Translations under genes and position numbers: made by a program
Shown here: one piece after another, positions 15,732 through 16,698 of the stretch
How positions within the stretch are numbered: position 1 is the stretch's first letter
Layout of the letters: each line of letters starts with the position of its first letter
The notes under the pieces: generated by a model
Seen by the model: only the letters and a program-made list of their open reading frames with translations
Told to the model about the DNA's origin: nothing
Database searches by the model: none
From: Gammaproteobacteria bacterium
GTDB lineage: Bacteria; Pseudomonadota; Gammaproteobacteria; Arenicellales; DRJH01
Reading direction: 5' to 3'
Assembly: GCA_011052285.1 (NCBI GenBank)
Contig: DRJH01000318.1
Span: 1 to 16,698, forward strand
DNA length: 16,698 bases

Positions 15732-16698
15732 ATGATTCGAAAATACTATTTTGCACCATTTAACTATCTCATCAAAACCTTGCTGGCCAATGAATCTTTG
15801 CTCGCGCTTGACCCTATCCTCGCGGGAGGATTTCCCGTAGCTCTATTTAATGAATTAAAACAAATTAACTCGGCCCATGGCTGGCAACAGCTTTTTAATC
15901 GGGTCAACAAGCATGGATTTCAGGCTATTAAGACAGAATTCAGTGACATTGATATTTATTTTTTAGAAAACAACCCAATTTGGCATTCTAAATATCAATG
16001 GCTGGTCGCAAATAGCCGAAATACACCGTCTAAATATATACAGAATAACCCTTTTGGTTTTCAGCTTCCTATACCGACTTACCATAGTAAGTGGGTAAAT
16101 AGTTATTTAAGTAATAATCATTCAGATACGACCCATTATCAAATCGTCAAATTTCCTCATGCAAGTATTGAAAAATGCTTAAACAATTTTGATTTAAAAA
16201 TATGTTGTATTGCATGGTATAACGACTATATTTATGTTCATCAATCATTTGAAGAGTCTTTTAATCAGTCCAGAATAGAGGTTAATGAACCAGGATTTTA
16301 TAAACGAAGTCAAGAAGATATTTATGCAAGAATATTTACCGCACAGCGTGCATATAAATATGCAAATAGATTGAATTTCAAACTTTCGAGTGATCTCGAT
16401 CAATTCTGTGCTGCACTATACACAGAAACTCAATCCATCAATCTGGAATCTGATGCACCTCTGCTGAATGCAGCTGGTCAGGTCAGTCGTAATCCTGTGC
16501 CTTCATCAGCAGCATTTCAGAGTGTAATAAATTATTTTCTGTCGCAACATGAGCACTATGTCGGCATGAGATCTTCGCTTAAACAGAACCAAAAGTCATC
16601 GAATGATCGTCAGACCACATTCAAACCCAAGAAAAAATTAACCATCGGTATGGTGACCTATGACGACTATGACGGGGTATATTTTTCAGTGCAAGCAA
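15732..16698 (+). CDS. Nucleotidyltransferase-like domain fused to a glycosyltransferase (3' end outside window)
   Basis: The frame is open from the ATG at 15732 to the window end (322 codons, no stop). AGGAG at 15712-15716 lies 15 bases upstream, rather far; a TTG at 15720 would be too close. Residues 31-80 carry a polymerase-beta-type nucleotidyltransferase signature: AGGFP (G32-G33), then FSDIDIYFL with D72 and D74. A third acidic position is likely at D154 (NNFDLKICCIAWYND), and a helical part follows (QRAYKYANRLNFKL). After a polar linker (about 283-300) comes KKLTIGMVTYDDYDGVYFSV, which resembles the beginning of a family 2-type glycosyltransferase as remembered. Both assignments rest on motifs only. 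Base composition is clearly more AT-rich than the other genes, suggesting acquisition by transfer. The substrate is unknown; a role in surface polysaccharide or cell-wall decoration is inference. Confidence 0.65.
   Translation, partial: MIRKYYFAPFNYLIKTLLANESLLALDPILAGGFPVALFNELKQINSAHGWQQLFNRVNKHGFQAIKTEFSDIDIYFLENNPIWHSKYQWLVANSRNTPSKYIQNNPFGFQLPIPTYHSKWVNSYLSNNHSDTTHYQIVKFPHASIEKCLNNFDLKICCIAWYNDYIYVHQSFEESFNQSRIEVNEPGFYKRSQEDIYARIFTAQRAYKYANRLNFKLSSDLDQFCAALYTETQSINLESDAPLLNAAGQVSRNPVPSSAAFQSVINYFLSQHEHYVGMRSSLKQNQKSSNDRQTTFKPKKKLTIGMVTYDDYDGVYFSVQA

Overview
The window is a stretch of a gammaproteobacterial chromosome, roughly balanced in GC over most of its length and turning AT-rich in the last kilobase. 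The gene order pheA-hisC-tyrA-aroA-cmk-rpsA-ihfB-lapA-lapB is typical of gammaproteobacteria. It matches the mixed-function aromatic 'supraoperon' known from Pseudomonas and relatives. The species cannot be named from the sequence.

Positions 1-8545 (+ strand): the C-terminal part of pheA (ACT regulatory domain), an aromatic/histidinol-phosphate aminotransferase (hisC), prephenate dehydrogenase (tyrA), EPSP synthase (aroA) and CMP kinase (cmk). Several of these overlap or abut (TAATG at pheA/hisC, 8 bp at tyrA/aroA, ATGA at aroA/cmk), so they look translationally coupled. They are followed by ribosomal protein S1, IHF beta, and the envelope pair lapA/lapB, which controls LPS synthesis. The first genes carry prephenate to phenylalanine and tyrosine and make EPSP for chorismate. 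The later ones serve nucleotide supply, translation, nucleoid structure and LPS control.

Positions 8547-10872 (- strand): a divergent NAD-dependent DNA ligase paralogue with changed cofactor-contact residues. Directly upstream on the same strand is a tRNA-Arg(CCU) gene interrupted after its anticodon by a 214-nt group I intron, for which I could assign P1-P9. This is the most striking element of the window. The tRNA has its own TATAAT box.

Positions 10873-11320: an intergenic stretch with the decayed 3' end of an IS66-family transposase.

Positions 11321-15012: polyphosphate kinase (ppk, +) converging on exopolyphosphatase/GppA (ppx, -), the synthesis and breakdown pair for polyphosphate. 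The ppx promoter lies within an almost perfect 13-bp tandem repeat.

Positions about 15140-15731 hold no gene I can support. From 15732 to the window end runs an AT-rich ORF with no stop. It encodes an apparent polymerase-beta-type nucleotidyltransferase fused to the beginning of a glycosyltransferase. Its composition and unusual architecture suggest the edge of an accessory, possibly surface-glycan, region.
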